The notes below the pieces were generated by a model, which saw nothing but the letters and a program-made list of their open reading frames with translations, ran no database searches and had not been told where the DNA came from. This document shows, in pieces, positions 5,170-11,915 of a stretch of DNA of 11,986 nucleotides. Every line of letters starts with the position of its first letter. Position 1 is the stretch's first letter. Source of the stretch: an uncultured Prevotella sp. (GTDB lineage Bacteria; Bacteroidota; Bacteroidia; Bacteroidales; Bacteroidaceae); NCBI GenBank assembly GCA_927910885.1, contig CAKMOD010000006.1, positions 1 to 11,986 of the forward strand, in the 5' to 3' direction. The translations under genes were made by a program, and so were the position numbers.

Positions 5170-6051
5170 ATGAAAGGAATAGTTCTCGCAGGCGGTTCAG
5201 GCACACGCCTCTACCCTATCACTAAAGGAATAAGCAAACAGCTTATACCAATTTACGATAAGCCTATGATTTACTATCCAGTATCTGTATTGATGCTGGC
5301 TGGAATCAAAGAGATTCTGATTATCTCTACGCCATTTGACTTACCAGGATTTAAGCGTCTCTTAGGAGATGGAAGTAGTTTTGGAGTACGCTTTGAATAT
5401 GCAGAACAACCATCACCAGATGGTCTTGCACAGGCTTTTATCATTGGCGAAGAATTTATCGGCAATGATTCTGTCTGCTTGGTTCTGGGGGATAACATTT
5501 TCTACGGAGCAGGCTTTAGTTCTTTATTGCATAATAGTGTGCAGATGGCTGAAAAGGAAAATAAGGCAACTGTATTTGGCTATTACGTAAATGACCCAGA
5601 AAGATATGGTGTTGCAGAATTTGATGAGACAGGCAAATGTCTTAGCATAGAAGAAAAGCCAGAACATCCAAAGAGTAACTATGCTGTCGTAGGACTTTAT
5701 TTCTACCCAAACAGTGTTGTTGAGATTGCAAAGAATATTAAACCATCTCCAAGAGGTGAACTTGAGATTACAACTGTTAATCAGTGCTATCTTAAAGAAG
5801 ACAACTTAATGGTGCAAACGCTCCAGCGTGGTTTCGCCTGGCTTGATACTGGCACGCATGATAGTTTGGCTGAAGCAAGTACTTTTATAGAATGCATAGA
5901 GAAACGACAAGGACTTAAGGTAGCATGCTTAGAAGAAATAGCATATAAAAAAGGCTGGATAACTACAGAGAAGCTTCGTGAAGAAGCGCAGCCAATGATT
6001 AAGAATAACTATGGTAAATATCTCCTTCAGGTCGCTGAAGAGAAAAAGTAA
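5170..6051 (+). CDS. rfbA: Glucose-1-phosphate thymidylyltransferase (dTDP-glucose pyrophosphorylase)
   Basis: The enzyme makes dTDP-glucose from dTTP and glucose 1-phosphate, the first step to dTDP-rhamnose and other deoxysugars used in polysaccharide. At 293 residues it is full length. The nucleotide-binding loop LAGGSGTRLYP lies at 6-16 (Arg13), followed by SKQLIPIYDKP (22-32). LGDNIFYG (106-113) holds the metal-binding Asp108. Further signature segments are EEKP (161-164), GELEITTVN (196-204) and WLDTGTHDS (224-232). The C-terminal helices that form the allosteric site are present. It is the first gene of the operon after a long leader and is followed 41 bases later by the BY-kinase gene. 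rmlB, rmlC and rmlD are not in the window, so either they lie elsewhere or the product feeds another deoxysugar route. The symbol rmlA is equivalent. Confidence 0.96.
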   Translation: MKGIVLAGGSGTRLYPITKGISKQLIPIYDKPMIYYPVSVLMLAGIKEILIISTPFDLPGFKRLLGDGSSFGVRFEYAEQPSPDGLAQAFIIGEEFIGNDSVCLVLGDNIFYGAGFSSLLHNSVQMAEKENKATVFGYYVNDPERYGVAEFDETGKCLSIEEKPEHPKSNYAVVGLYFYPNSVVEIAKNIKPSPRGELEITTVNQCYLKEDNLMVQTLQRGFAWLDTGTHDSLAEASTFIECIEKRQGLKVACLEEIAYKKGWITTEKLREEAQPMIKNNYGKYLLQVAEEKK

Positions 6052-6092
6052 GATAAATAATCCTTTACTGAATAATAAGAAAAGTAATAAAT

Positions 6093-8606
6093 ATGGAAGA
6101 AACAGCTAAATTAGAACAAGGGAAGGAACAGGAGGTTCACGAAGGTAACTCCTCCTTTGATTTTGCCACCCTTTATCGAACTATCGTACTCAACTGGTAC
6201 TGGTTCGTATTGTCATTGATTATTTTCGGTAGTTTAGGAGCTATCTATCTTAGATATGCTACACCTATGTATCAGTCTGCTGCAAAGTTGCTGATCAAGG
6301 ACGAAAATAATAGCAATAGACGTGGTTCCTCTTTGCAAAACATGTCAAACCTCGGTATCATTTCAAACTCAACTGGTATTGATAATGAGATGGAGATTTT
6401 GACATCACATTCTATTGCAGAAGATGCTATTAGAGACTTGAAGTTATATGTTAACTATTCAACAAAGGGAAGAGTAAAGGACATTATCCTTTACCGTGAC
6501 CAGCCTCTTAACGTTGATATTGATCAGGCTCATCGTGAAAGATTGAATGCTCCTATTAACTTGAGCATCACCAAGGACAGCTTAACTTATATTGTTAATG
6601 GAACATACTATGTACCTACAAACGACAACTCAAGCGAAGGTCCTTACTCTATCAATAGAAAGTTTACAAGTCTTCCTGCAACGATAGCTACACGTGCAGG
6701 AATCATCACTATCAGTCCAAATAATGGACATTCAATGAAGAACGCACAAATTCTTAATGTTACCATTCTCTCTCCAAGAATGGCAGCTAACAAGTATGCT
6801 AGCGAACTTCAGGTTACACAGACAGCAAAGTCTACCTCTATTGCTCAATTACAGCTTACAGACGAAGTACCACAGCGTTCTCTTGACTATCTCAAGCAGT
6901 TAGCAATTGTATATAATCGTCAGGCAAATGAGGATAAGAATACCATTGCACTTCGTACAGATAAGTTCATTAATGACCGTTTAAGTAAGATTAATGCAGA
7001 ACTTGGTAAGACTGAAGGAGAGTTGCAGAACTATAAGCAGCAGAATGGTATTGTTGAGTTGAAGATGAATGCAGGTAATTCTGTTGCAAACCAGAATAGC
7101 TCAGAATTAAAACTTGCTGAAGTTGAAACACAGATTGAATTGTTCAATACGATTGCAAGAGAGGTTGAAAGTTCATCTCGCAATCTTTCTCAGGTTATTC
7201 CATCTAATGTAGGTTTAGATGACCAGAGTTCTACTTCTTTGATTAACAAGTACAACGAGTTAGTCCTTGAGCGTAATCGTTTACTCCGCAGTGCATCTGA
7301 AAGTTCTCCAGTTGTGGAACCACTTACTGCACAAATTCGCGAGTTAAATGGTAACATACGTCGTGCAATTTCAGCTGCACGTCAAAACTTACAGATTCAG
7401 CGTGATGCTGTTTCTGCACAGGTTAATAAATTCAATGAGCAAGTTGCTGAGACTCCACAGCAGGAACGTATGCTGACACAGATTGACCGTCAGCAGGAAG
7501 TTAAGTCTGGTCTTTATCTTATGTTGCTTCAAAAGCGTGAGGAAAACAGTATATCTTTGGCTGCGACAGCCGATAAGGGTAAGCTCATTGATGACCCACA
7601 GCTGATTGGTAAGATTAGTCCTAAGTCTACAACAATCATGTTGTTTGCTTTGCTGATTGGTTTAGCACTTCCAGTATTGGTAATCCTTATCTTACAATTC
7701 TTCCGCTATAAGATTGAAGGTCATGATGATGTTGCACGCCTTACCAAATTACCAATTATTGCTGACGTTGCTATTGCAAGTAATAAGGCGAAGGGTAAAG
7801 CTGATATCGTTGTACATGAGAACAAGAACAACCAGATGGAAGAAATCTTCCGTTCAATGCGTACCAACCTCCAGTTTATGTTGAAGGAAGGTCAGAAAGT
7901 TGTACTCTTCACATCATCTACTTCTGGTGAGGGTAAGACCTTTACAGCAGCTAACCTCTCTGTAAGTTTCGGTCTCTTAGGAAAGAAAGTTATCTTGATT
8001 GGTCTTGACATCCGTCGTCCACGTTTGGCAGAACTTTTCGGTATCAACGATCACAAGCATGGTATTACAAACCTTCTTGTAAAGGATAACCCAACAGTAG
8101 AGGACTTGCAGGAGCAGATCTTGCCTTCAGGAGTTAATAAGAACTTGGATCTCCTCATGTCTGGTCCTATTCCTCCAAACCCTGCAGAGCTTATCGCTCG
8201 TAATTCATTAGATACTATCATTAATTTCTTGAAGGAGAAGTATGATTATATCATGATTGATACCGCTCCAGTAGGTCTTGTTACAGATACTCTTCAGATT
8301 GCACGTGTAGCTGATGCATCTATCTATATGTGTCGTGCAGACTACACACCAAAGTCAAGCTTCAACTTGATTAATGCTCTTGCAAACGAGAAGAAGTTCC
8401 CTAACATGGCAATCGTTCTTAACGGTATTGATATGTCTAAGAGAAAGTATAGCTATTACTATGGTTATGGTGGTTATGGTAAGTATGGTAGATATGGTAG
8501 AGCAAGCTACGGTACAAGCTATGGACAGTATGGAAACTATGGCAATTATGGTAACTATGCTAACAGCCACTATGGCAATAAGAACGATGACTCTGTAAAG
8601 AGATAA
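6093..8606 (+). CDS. Wzc-type polysaccharide co-polymerase with bacterial tyrosine kinase (BY-kinase) domain
   Basis: This inner-membrane protein of 837 residues joins a Wzz chain-length domain to a BY-kinase and is expected to control capsule or exopolysaccharide polymerisation and export. The Wzz part starts after a polar N-terminus: TM1 at about 35-53, a large periplasmic region with coiled coil (about 290-480), the GNVR-like stretch SGLYLMLLQKREEN (472-485), and TM2 at about 512-536. The cytoplasmic kinase has the oligomerisation motif E584-x2-R587-x2-R590, Walker A TSGEGKT (610-616), Walker A' IGLDIRRPR (636-644, Asp639) and Walker B YIMIDTAP (719-726, Asp723). The tail (786-827) carries 15 Tyr in a YGN/YGx repeat, the autophosphorylation cluster. 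It lies between rfbA and a HAD gene; no Wza-type exporter is in the window. The gene symbol is left blank because wzc naming is not standard in this phylum. Confidence 0.94.
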   Translation: MEETAKLEQGKEQEVHEGNSSFDFATLYRTIVLNWYWFVLSLIIFGSLGAIYLRYATPMYQSAAKLLIKDENNSNRRGSSLQNMSNLGIISNSTGIDNEMEILTSHSIAEDAIRDLKLYVNYSTKGRVKDIILYRDQPLNVDIDQAHRERLNAPINLSITKDSLTYIVNGTYYVPTNDNSSEGPYSINRKFTSLPATIATRAGIITISPNNGHSMKNAQILNVTILSPRMAANKYASELQVTQTAKSTSIAQLQLTDEVPQRSLDYLKQLAIVYNRQANEDKNTIALRTDKFINDRLSKINAELGKTEGELQNYKQQNGIVELKMNAGNSVANQNSSELKLAEVETQIELFNTIAREVESSSRNLSQVIPSNVGLDDQSSTSLINKYNELVLERNRLLRSASESSPVVEPLTAQIRELNGNIRRAISAARQNLQIQRDAVSAQVNKFNEQVAETPQQERMLTQIDRQQEVKSGLYLMLLQKREENSISLAATADKGKLIDDPQLIGKISPKSTTIMLFALLIGLALPVLVILILQFFRYKIEGHDDVARLTKLPIIADVAIASNKAKGKADIVVHENKNNQMEEIFRSMRTNLQFMLKEGQKVVLFTSSTSGEGKTFTAANLSVSFGLLGKKVILIGLDIRRPRLAELFGINDHKHGITNLLVKDNPTVEDLQEQILPSGVNKNLDLLMSGPIPPNPAELIARNSLDTIINFLKEKYDYIMIDTAPVGLVTDTLQIARVADASIYMCRADYTPKSSFNLINALANEKKFPNMAIVLNGIDMSKRKYSYYYGYGGYGKYGRYGRASYGTSYGQYGNYGNYGNYANSHYGNKNDDSVKR
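8448..8573 (+). repeat. Tyr/Gly-rich tandem coding repeat in the BY-kinase tail
   Basis: A run of TATGGN-type triplet pairs encodes YGGYGKYGRYG and then YGNYGNYGNY, including a 9-base unit similar to TATGGCAAT repeated in tandem (about 8532-8560). Such short repeats can expand or contract by slippage in steps that keep frame, which would change the number of phosphorylatable Tyr. Confidence 0.7.
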
Positions 8607-8639
8607 ACTCTAAATCAAGAGATAGATTCTAAACAGATT

Positions 8640-9065
8640 ATGATTATTGCAGTTGACTTCGATGGAACCATCGTAGAACATAGATATCCAAAAATCGGTA
8701 GCGAAATTCCTTTCGCTACCGATACACTTAAAATGCTGATTAAAGACGGTCACCAACTTATCTTATGGAGCGTCAGAGAAGGCGAATTACTCCAAGAGGC
8801 TGTTGATTGGTGTCATGAACGTGGCGTAGATTTCTGGGCAGTAAACAAAGACTATCCTGAAGAGGAAAAAGAGAAGAACAATCACTTTTCCAGAAAGCTG
8901 AAGGTAGAAATGTTTATTGACGACCGCAACCTTGGCGGTTTACCTGATTGGGGAACTATCTATCAGATGATAACCAACAACGAAACATGGGAAAGCCGTA
9001 ACTTTGCACATCGGTCGTTTGAAGAACATGAACCGCCTAAGAAAAAGCATTGGTGGAACTTCTAA
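8640..9065 (+). CDS. Small HAD-superfamily protein (capless, BT_0820-like)
   Basis: The product has 141 residues with the HAD phosphohydrolase core and little or no cap. Motif I is VDFDGT (Asp6 nucleophile, Asp8 acid/base), motif II is LILWSVREG with Ser44, Lys86 is a fair motif III candidate, and motif IV is FIDDRN (Asp94-Asp95). All catalytic positions are therefore present and phosphatase activity is plausible. The overall pattern resembles the small Bacteroides HAD protein BT_0820 known from structural genomics, but its substrate is not known to me. The C-terminus is odd: EEHEPPKKKHWWNF, basic and aromatic. The gene starts 33 bases after the BY-kinase stop on the same strand and precedes a strong terminator, so it is the last gene of the operon. 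A role in sugar-phosphate handling for polysaccharide is inferred from position only. Confidence 0.85.
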   Translation: MIIAVDFDGTIVEHRYPKIGSEIPFATDTLKMLIKDGHQLILWSVREGELLQEAVDWCHERGVDFWAVNKDYPEEEKEKNNHFSRKLKVEMFIDDRNLGGLPDWGTIYQMITNNETWESRNFAHRSFEEHEPPKKKHWWNF

Positions 9066-9068
9066 TAC

Positions 9069-9102
9069 AAAAAAAAGATACTCTTTTCAGAGTATCTTTT
9101 TT
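9069..9102 (+). terminator. Strong terminator of the rfbA/BY-kinase/HAD operon
   Basis: AGATACTCT (9076-9084) pairs with AGAGTATCT (9089-9097) over a TTTC loop. The stem is flanked by eight A on the left (9069-9076) and six T on the right (9097-9102). It begins 3 bases after the stop codon. Confidence 0.9.
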
Positions 9103-9326
9103 GTATTAAAGAATTTAGTTTAACAACTTCTTTTCGAGTAGAGTCCTATACGTATTGAGACAGTAAAAAATAGTGGAAATACACATATAATTTAGCAAGT
9201 CAAAAAAAACTTTTATCTACAATGCGACTCTGAAAAAAATAATAAAATCGTCAAGTGCTGTATAACTATCTTTTTCTCATACAGAAAAAACAACTATATA
9301 ACTATAATAATTTTAATTTCTTTTTG

Positions 9327-9404
9327 CTGTCACATTTAACACTTCGCATAAATATTCTACAAATCAACGGATTAGAGGTATATTTCGAATGACAGGAGTG
9401 ACAG
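9327..9404. repeat. 78-base segment bounded by a 7-base inverted repeat
   Basis: CTGTCAC (9327-9333) and GTGACAG (9398-9404) are perfect inverted repeats. Beside the right arm the core GACAGG occurs twice, 9 bases apart (9391 and 9400). A short inverted repeat like this can arise by chance, so the element status is uncertain. Confidence 0.3.
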
Positions 9405-9598
9405 GAAAAATTATTTTAAGGAAATTACGTTATTATATAAAACAGAGATATTATCTGGAAATAAGAATCCAACATTATACCACAGAACCATGCTCGTTAA
9501 AATCTTAAGGAACTGGCACCATATTAACTATAAAGTTTACCCATAAACCCCAATGCACTCCTTATTGAGTATGGAACACGATAATCCTCTTTATAAAC

Positions 9599-9664
9599 AT
9601 GCGAAGGGTAAACACATGTTGTGCGGAGGCTCAACACACATAGTGCGAACGGCAAGTACCAATC
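9599..9664. repeat. Three decayed tandem copies of a 22-base intergenic repeat
   Basis: Successive blocks at 9599-9620, 9621-9642 and 9643-9664 share the pattern (G/A)TGCGRAsGGcwmAACACAynTw. The first two agree best: AACACATGTTGTGCGGA at 9611-9627 and AACACACATAGTGCGAA at 9633-9649 match at 13 of 17 positions with a 22-base offset. The third copy is degenerate in its right half. The GC-richer composition sets it apart from the surrounding sequence. Confidence 0.45.
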
Positions 9665-9793
9665 GCTTGGAAAGTTTATAGCCTTCCGCTCAAGCTACTG
9701 TACTTAAAGCAGAAAGAGTTGTTTATATTATTACTCTGTTGTGAAAGAAAAAGTACACCATAACTGATGATGTGATGACAAAGTTATAGGTAT

Positions 9794-9823
9794 AAAAAAG
9801 ACTCTCAATACTGAGAGTCTTTT
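9794..9823 (-). terminator. Terminator of the tRNA-Cys gene
   Basis: AAAAGACTCTCA (9796-9807) pairs perfectly with TGAGAGTCTTTT (9812-9823) over a 4-base loop, and six T follow on the minus strand (complement of 9794-9799). It begins one base after the tRNA 3' end. Confidence 0.9.
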
Positions 9824-9824
9824 G

Positions 9825-9895
9825 AGGTGCCTAGCGGAATCGAACCGCTCTCCATGGTTTTGCAGACCATTGCCTAACCTCCCGGCCCAAGCACC
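9825..9895 (-). tRNA. tRNA-Cys (anticodon GCA)
   Basis: The 71-base gene on the minus strand folds as a full cloverleaf. The acceptor is GGTGCTT against AGGCACC with one G-T pair. The D stem is GCC/GGC. The anticodon stem is ATGGT/ACCAT around loop CTGCAAA with anticodon GCA. The T arm is AGCGG-TTCGATT-CCGCT. The discriminator base is T (U73), the identity base of cysteine tRNA, which confirms the assignment. CCA is not encoded and must be added after transcription. The gene stands alone with its own promoter and terminator. Confidence 0.96.
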
Positions 9896-9930
9896 ATTCT
9901 ATTACAAATCATCATTGCGATTTGCGAGTG

Positions 9931-9962
9931 CAAAGATAATCAAATAATTCGGTTTAACCAAA
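9931..9962 (-). promoter_or_regulatory. Promoter of the tRNA-Cys gene
   Basis: On the minus strand TTTG (complement of 9959-9962) is followed after 20 bases by TATCTTTG (complement of 9931-9938), a full consensus match. The start would be near 9924, giving a 5' leader of about 28 bases removed by RNase P, whose RNA gene is also in this window. Confidence 0.72.
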
Positions 9963-10089
9963 CAATTCAGGAACTTTTTTCAATAAACATTGTGTAAACT
10001 CTTCTCCATGAAAGATCCTAAGAAGTTTTCGTAAATATTGGGTGAAAAGATGATATAAACAATTCTATTGACAATTTTCTTCCTTAAAA

Positions 10090-10275
10090 CTATTTAAAGC
10101 AAACAGGCTTTTTACGCCCTGCCATTTTCTGCTTATCTTTCAACTGGTCATGAATAGCACATCCAGAGCAACCATGACACGGGTCACCTGCTGCTCGAAA
10201 CGATTGCCATATACGATAAACCACATAGCCGATAGCTGACAGTAATACTACAACTAAGACAATATATTGCCACAT
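10090..10275 (-). CDS. FeoB-associated Cys-rich membrane protein
   Basis: The product has 61 residues. One membrane helix at about 4-22 (YIVLVVVLLSAIGYVVY) is followed by a short cytoplasmic tail with DPCHGCSGCAIHDQ: Cys33, Cys36 and Cys39 in a CxxCxxC arrangement, plus His42 and a final Cys59 (KPVCFK). This is the pattern of the small FeoB-associated Cys-rich proteins, usually encoded next to feoB and thought to help ferrous iron uptake or bind iron or an Fe-S centre. Here no feoA or feoB is in the window, so either the partner lies elsewhere or this copy serves another transporter. The gene is 20 bases downstream of the YkvA-family gene, suggesting co-transcription. Size is normal for the family. 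Confidence 0.85.
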   Translation of the reverse strand: MWQYIVLVVVLLSAIGYVVYRIWQSFRAAGDPCHGCSGCAIHDQLKDKQKMAGRKKPVCFK

Positions 10276-10295
10276 AAATTCCTCCTTTATACTTT

Positions 10296-10703
10296 TTAAA
10301 CAGGCGTATCAGTAGTATCTTCAGTAAAAAGATCTTCTGCCACATTCATCTCGTCATCATCAAACCACTTTGACAACTTCTCATGTGCCTGCTTCTTCAT
10401 ATCATCATCAACAGAAGACCACACCTTACTTAATGCATAAAGCAAAACACCAAGATCGTCTGAAAGTCCTGCGATAGGAATTGCATCAGGTACTGCATCA
10501 AGCGGTGAGATTAGATAACCCAATGCACCAATGATAATAGCCTTATCCTTAAGTGACACCTTATCACTCTGCATCAAATAATACAAAAGCAATGCCACAT
10601 ATACCAACTTAGCTCCAGCACGCTTTGCAATACGCTGTATTTTATCAAAGAAACCCTGTTGGGTAAACTTGTCTTTATATTTCTGTAAATCAGATAGTTC
10701 CAT
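10296..10703 (-). CDS. YkvA-family (DUF1232) membrane protein
   Basis: The product has 135 residues. The DUF1232 core spans about 48-92: VSLKDKAIIIGALGYLISPL then DAVPDAIPIAGLSDD, with the family hallmark YLISPLDAVPD (63-73) and the SDDLGVL segment (81-87). Two hydrophobic helices can be seen, at about 32-46 (LVYVALLLYYLMQ) and 54-68. The C-terminus is acidic (KWFDDDEMNVAEDLFTEDTT) and probably cytoplasmic. The family is widespread, and its biochemical role is not firmly known to me. The gene sits between a two-TM protein gene (25 bases upstream) and the FeoB-associated gene (20 bases downstream), all on the minus strand, so the three probably form one operon linked to membrane function. Confidence 0.88.
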   Translation of the reverse strand: MELSDLQKYKDKFTQQGFFDKIQRIAKRAGAKLVYVALLLYYLMQSDKVSLKDKAIIIGALGYLISPLDAVPDAIPIAGLSDDLGVLLYALSKVWSSVDDDMKKQAHEKLSKWFDDDEMNVAEDLFTEDTTDTPV

Positions 10704-10728
10704 ATTACAATTAAATTATTAATAAAAT

Positions 10729-11157
10729 TTACTTGAAAGCCATCACACGATCCACATAAGCTTTCGCTTCAGGATAATCTTGATTAGCTCGACGAATCTT
10801 CTTACGTACCAAGACCTTCATCATTATTCTATAAAGAAGGAAGAGTACCAAGCCAATACCAATAGCTACCAGAACATTCAAAAAGCCCTTAAAGGGAAGT
10901 GAATTATCCGGGAATGCCGACATAATTAATATTGGTAAACACAAAAGGAAACCGGCAATCGTATAGCGTGAACGCTCAGTACCCTCACTATCCAAAGCCG
11001 CCTGATAATCAAAGAGATAATTAGAAAGGTCTTCTTCACTAACATTATCTGGCAACTGAGGGAATCCAGCCTCATCCTTATGATTTCTGATTTTATTTTC
11101 TACTCTGTGTTGGAAATCGTCCAACACGGTTACATATCGTTCTTCTAAATCTTTCAT
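10729..11157 (-). CDS. Hypothetical two-TM membrane protein
   Basis: I do not recognise the family. The 142-residue product has a charged N-terminal cytoplasmic part of about 60 residues (DLEERYVTVLDDFQHRVENK, then a Pro-containing stretch), followed by two membrane helices at about 65-82 (YTIAGFLLCLPILIMSAF) and 91-110 (FLNVLVAIGIGLVLFLLY). They are joined by a short PDNSLPFKG loop that should face the periplasm. The C-terminus is basic (KVLVRKKIRRANQ), fitting a cytoplasmic location by the positive-inside rule. It is first in a probable three-gene operon with the YkvA-family and FeoB-associated genes. No clear promoter is visible in the 98 bases between it and rnpB. Part of its transcription could be readthrough from rnpB. 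Real gene on composition and spacing. Confidence 0.8.
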   Translation of the reverse strand: MKDLEERYVTVLDDFQHRVENKIRNHKDEAGFPQLPDNVSEEDLSNYLFDYQAALDSEGTERSRYTIAGFLLCLPILIMSAFPDNSLPFKGFLNVLVAIGIGLVLFLLYRIMMKVLVRKKIRRANQDYPEAKAYVDRVMAFK

Positions 11158-11255
11158 GACTATCCAAAGTTTTTTATTTAGTAAAGGTCACACCCTAATT
11201 CCCTTCATTATTCTAAACTGAATGTAAGAAGATGGGCGTGTATGAAAGAAAAATA

Positions 11256-11642
11256 AAACAGTGCTCCTATAAGCCGGGTTCTGTTTCTTCCTCATCTTTC
11301 GATAATAGGAAGATGCCTGTCATTTATCTATATTACAAGTCACCTTGCAATTAAAGCATTCTACCCTCCGTTGTGCTTACGCTTGGGCGGGCTACCCTCA
11401 AACAACGGTATACATGAACTTGCAGCTCCTGAACGGCACAGCCAGACGATCACCCGCCTGCTGGTAGTCTCTTACACCACCTTCTCATCCTTACCACACA
11501 TTACTGCGTGGCGGTTATTTTCTTCTACCTACATCTACTGTCACCAATAGCTTCTATTTTCGGAAGCAGGATGCCCTATGCTGCCCGGACTTTCCTCTCG
11601 CACCCTTTACAGATGCCAGCGACAGAGCCGGAACACTGCCTT
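11256..11642 (-). ncRNA. rnpB: RNase P RNA (bacterial class A)
   Basis: The catalytic RNA that trims tRNA 5' ends lies on the minus strand. The universally conserved 5' P4 region GAGGAAAGTCCGGGC is the complement of 11583-11597. The conserved 3' segment ACAGAACCCGGCTTATAGG is the complement of 11266-11284, and these two are the main class A landmarks. The terminal P1 helix forms from CAGTGTTCC near the 5' end and GGAGCACTG near the 3' end, which fixes the ends to within a few bases. A T-rich run follows P1 on the minus strand (complement of 11246-11256), so P1 plus this run may double as terminator. Length of about 387 bases is typical. Exact ends are estimates. Confidence 0.95.
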
Positions 11643-11651
11643 ATTAAAATG

Positions 11652-11682
11652 CAAAGATAATGGAAAACATGGAAAAGCCAAA
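11652..11682 (-). promoter_or_regulatory. Promoter of rnpB
   Basis: On the minus strand TTTG (complement of 11679-11682) is followed after 19 bases by TATCTTTG (complement of 11652-11659), a full match at ideal spacing. The start would be near 11645, agreeing with the RNA 5' end inferred from P1. The -7 box and following CA are identical to those of the tRNA-Cys promoter (TATCTTTGCA). Confidence 0.72.
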
Positions 11683-11915
11683 ATATTTCTTTGATAATCT
11701 AAACTTAGCAAAGAAAAGAGATAAGATAAGAAGTATGAAAGAAGTTATAATGTGAACGTAAACACATAAATATAAAACAGCTATGACAACATAGACATGT
11801 ATCAAGCAAAAAAACAAGATTCTTATAGTTACCTTTAAACCTAATAAACCTATACTTTTCAAATTATAAAACAATACTTTATACATACCAGAGAATACTT
11901 TCACAAAATTATTTT
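11683..11915. other. AT-rich gene-free interval
   Basis: About 230 bases upstream of rnpB show no RNA gene, IS end or convincing ORF. A minus-strand frame across it (11644-11958) reads as Phe/Leu/Ile-rich translation of AT-rich DNA and runs through the rnpB promoter, so it is not called. Confidence 0.6.

Larger units (their letters stand above)
9103..9793. other. Gene-free interval of about 690 bases with decayed repeats
   Basis: I see no ORF of convincing length, no RNA gene and no IS end here. The first 220 bases are simple AT-rich sequence. 9327-9404 is bounded by CTGTCAC and GTGACAG and is less AT-rich on its right side, with the tandem GACAGGAGT/GACAGGAAA. 9599-9664 holds three decayed copies of a 22-base unit. 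The rest, including 9405-9598 and 9665-9793, shows nothing I can name. The interval could be the scar of a lost gene or mobile element next to the tRNA gene, but no coding remnant was recognised. Confidence 0.6.

Noticed and set aside
8355..8598. Frames on both strands across the BY-kinase tail
   Set aside because: They are products of the TATGGN coding repeat read in other frames (Ile/Thr/Ser or Met/Val runs).
9514..9529. Second TGGCAC motif as a sigma-54 promoter
   Set aside because: TGGCACC is present but no GC follows at the required 12-base distance, and no gene lies downstream on that strand.
9825..9895. tRNA-Cys as an integration site
   Set aside because: No duplicate of the tRNA 3' end and no integrase gene were seen in the window.
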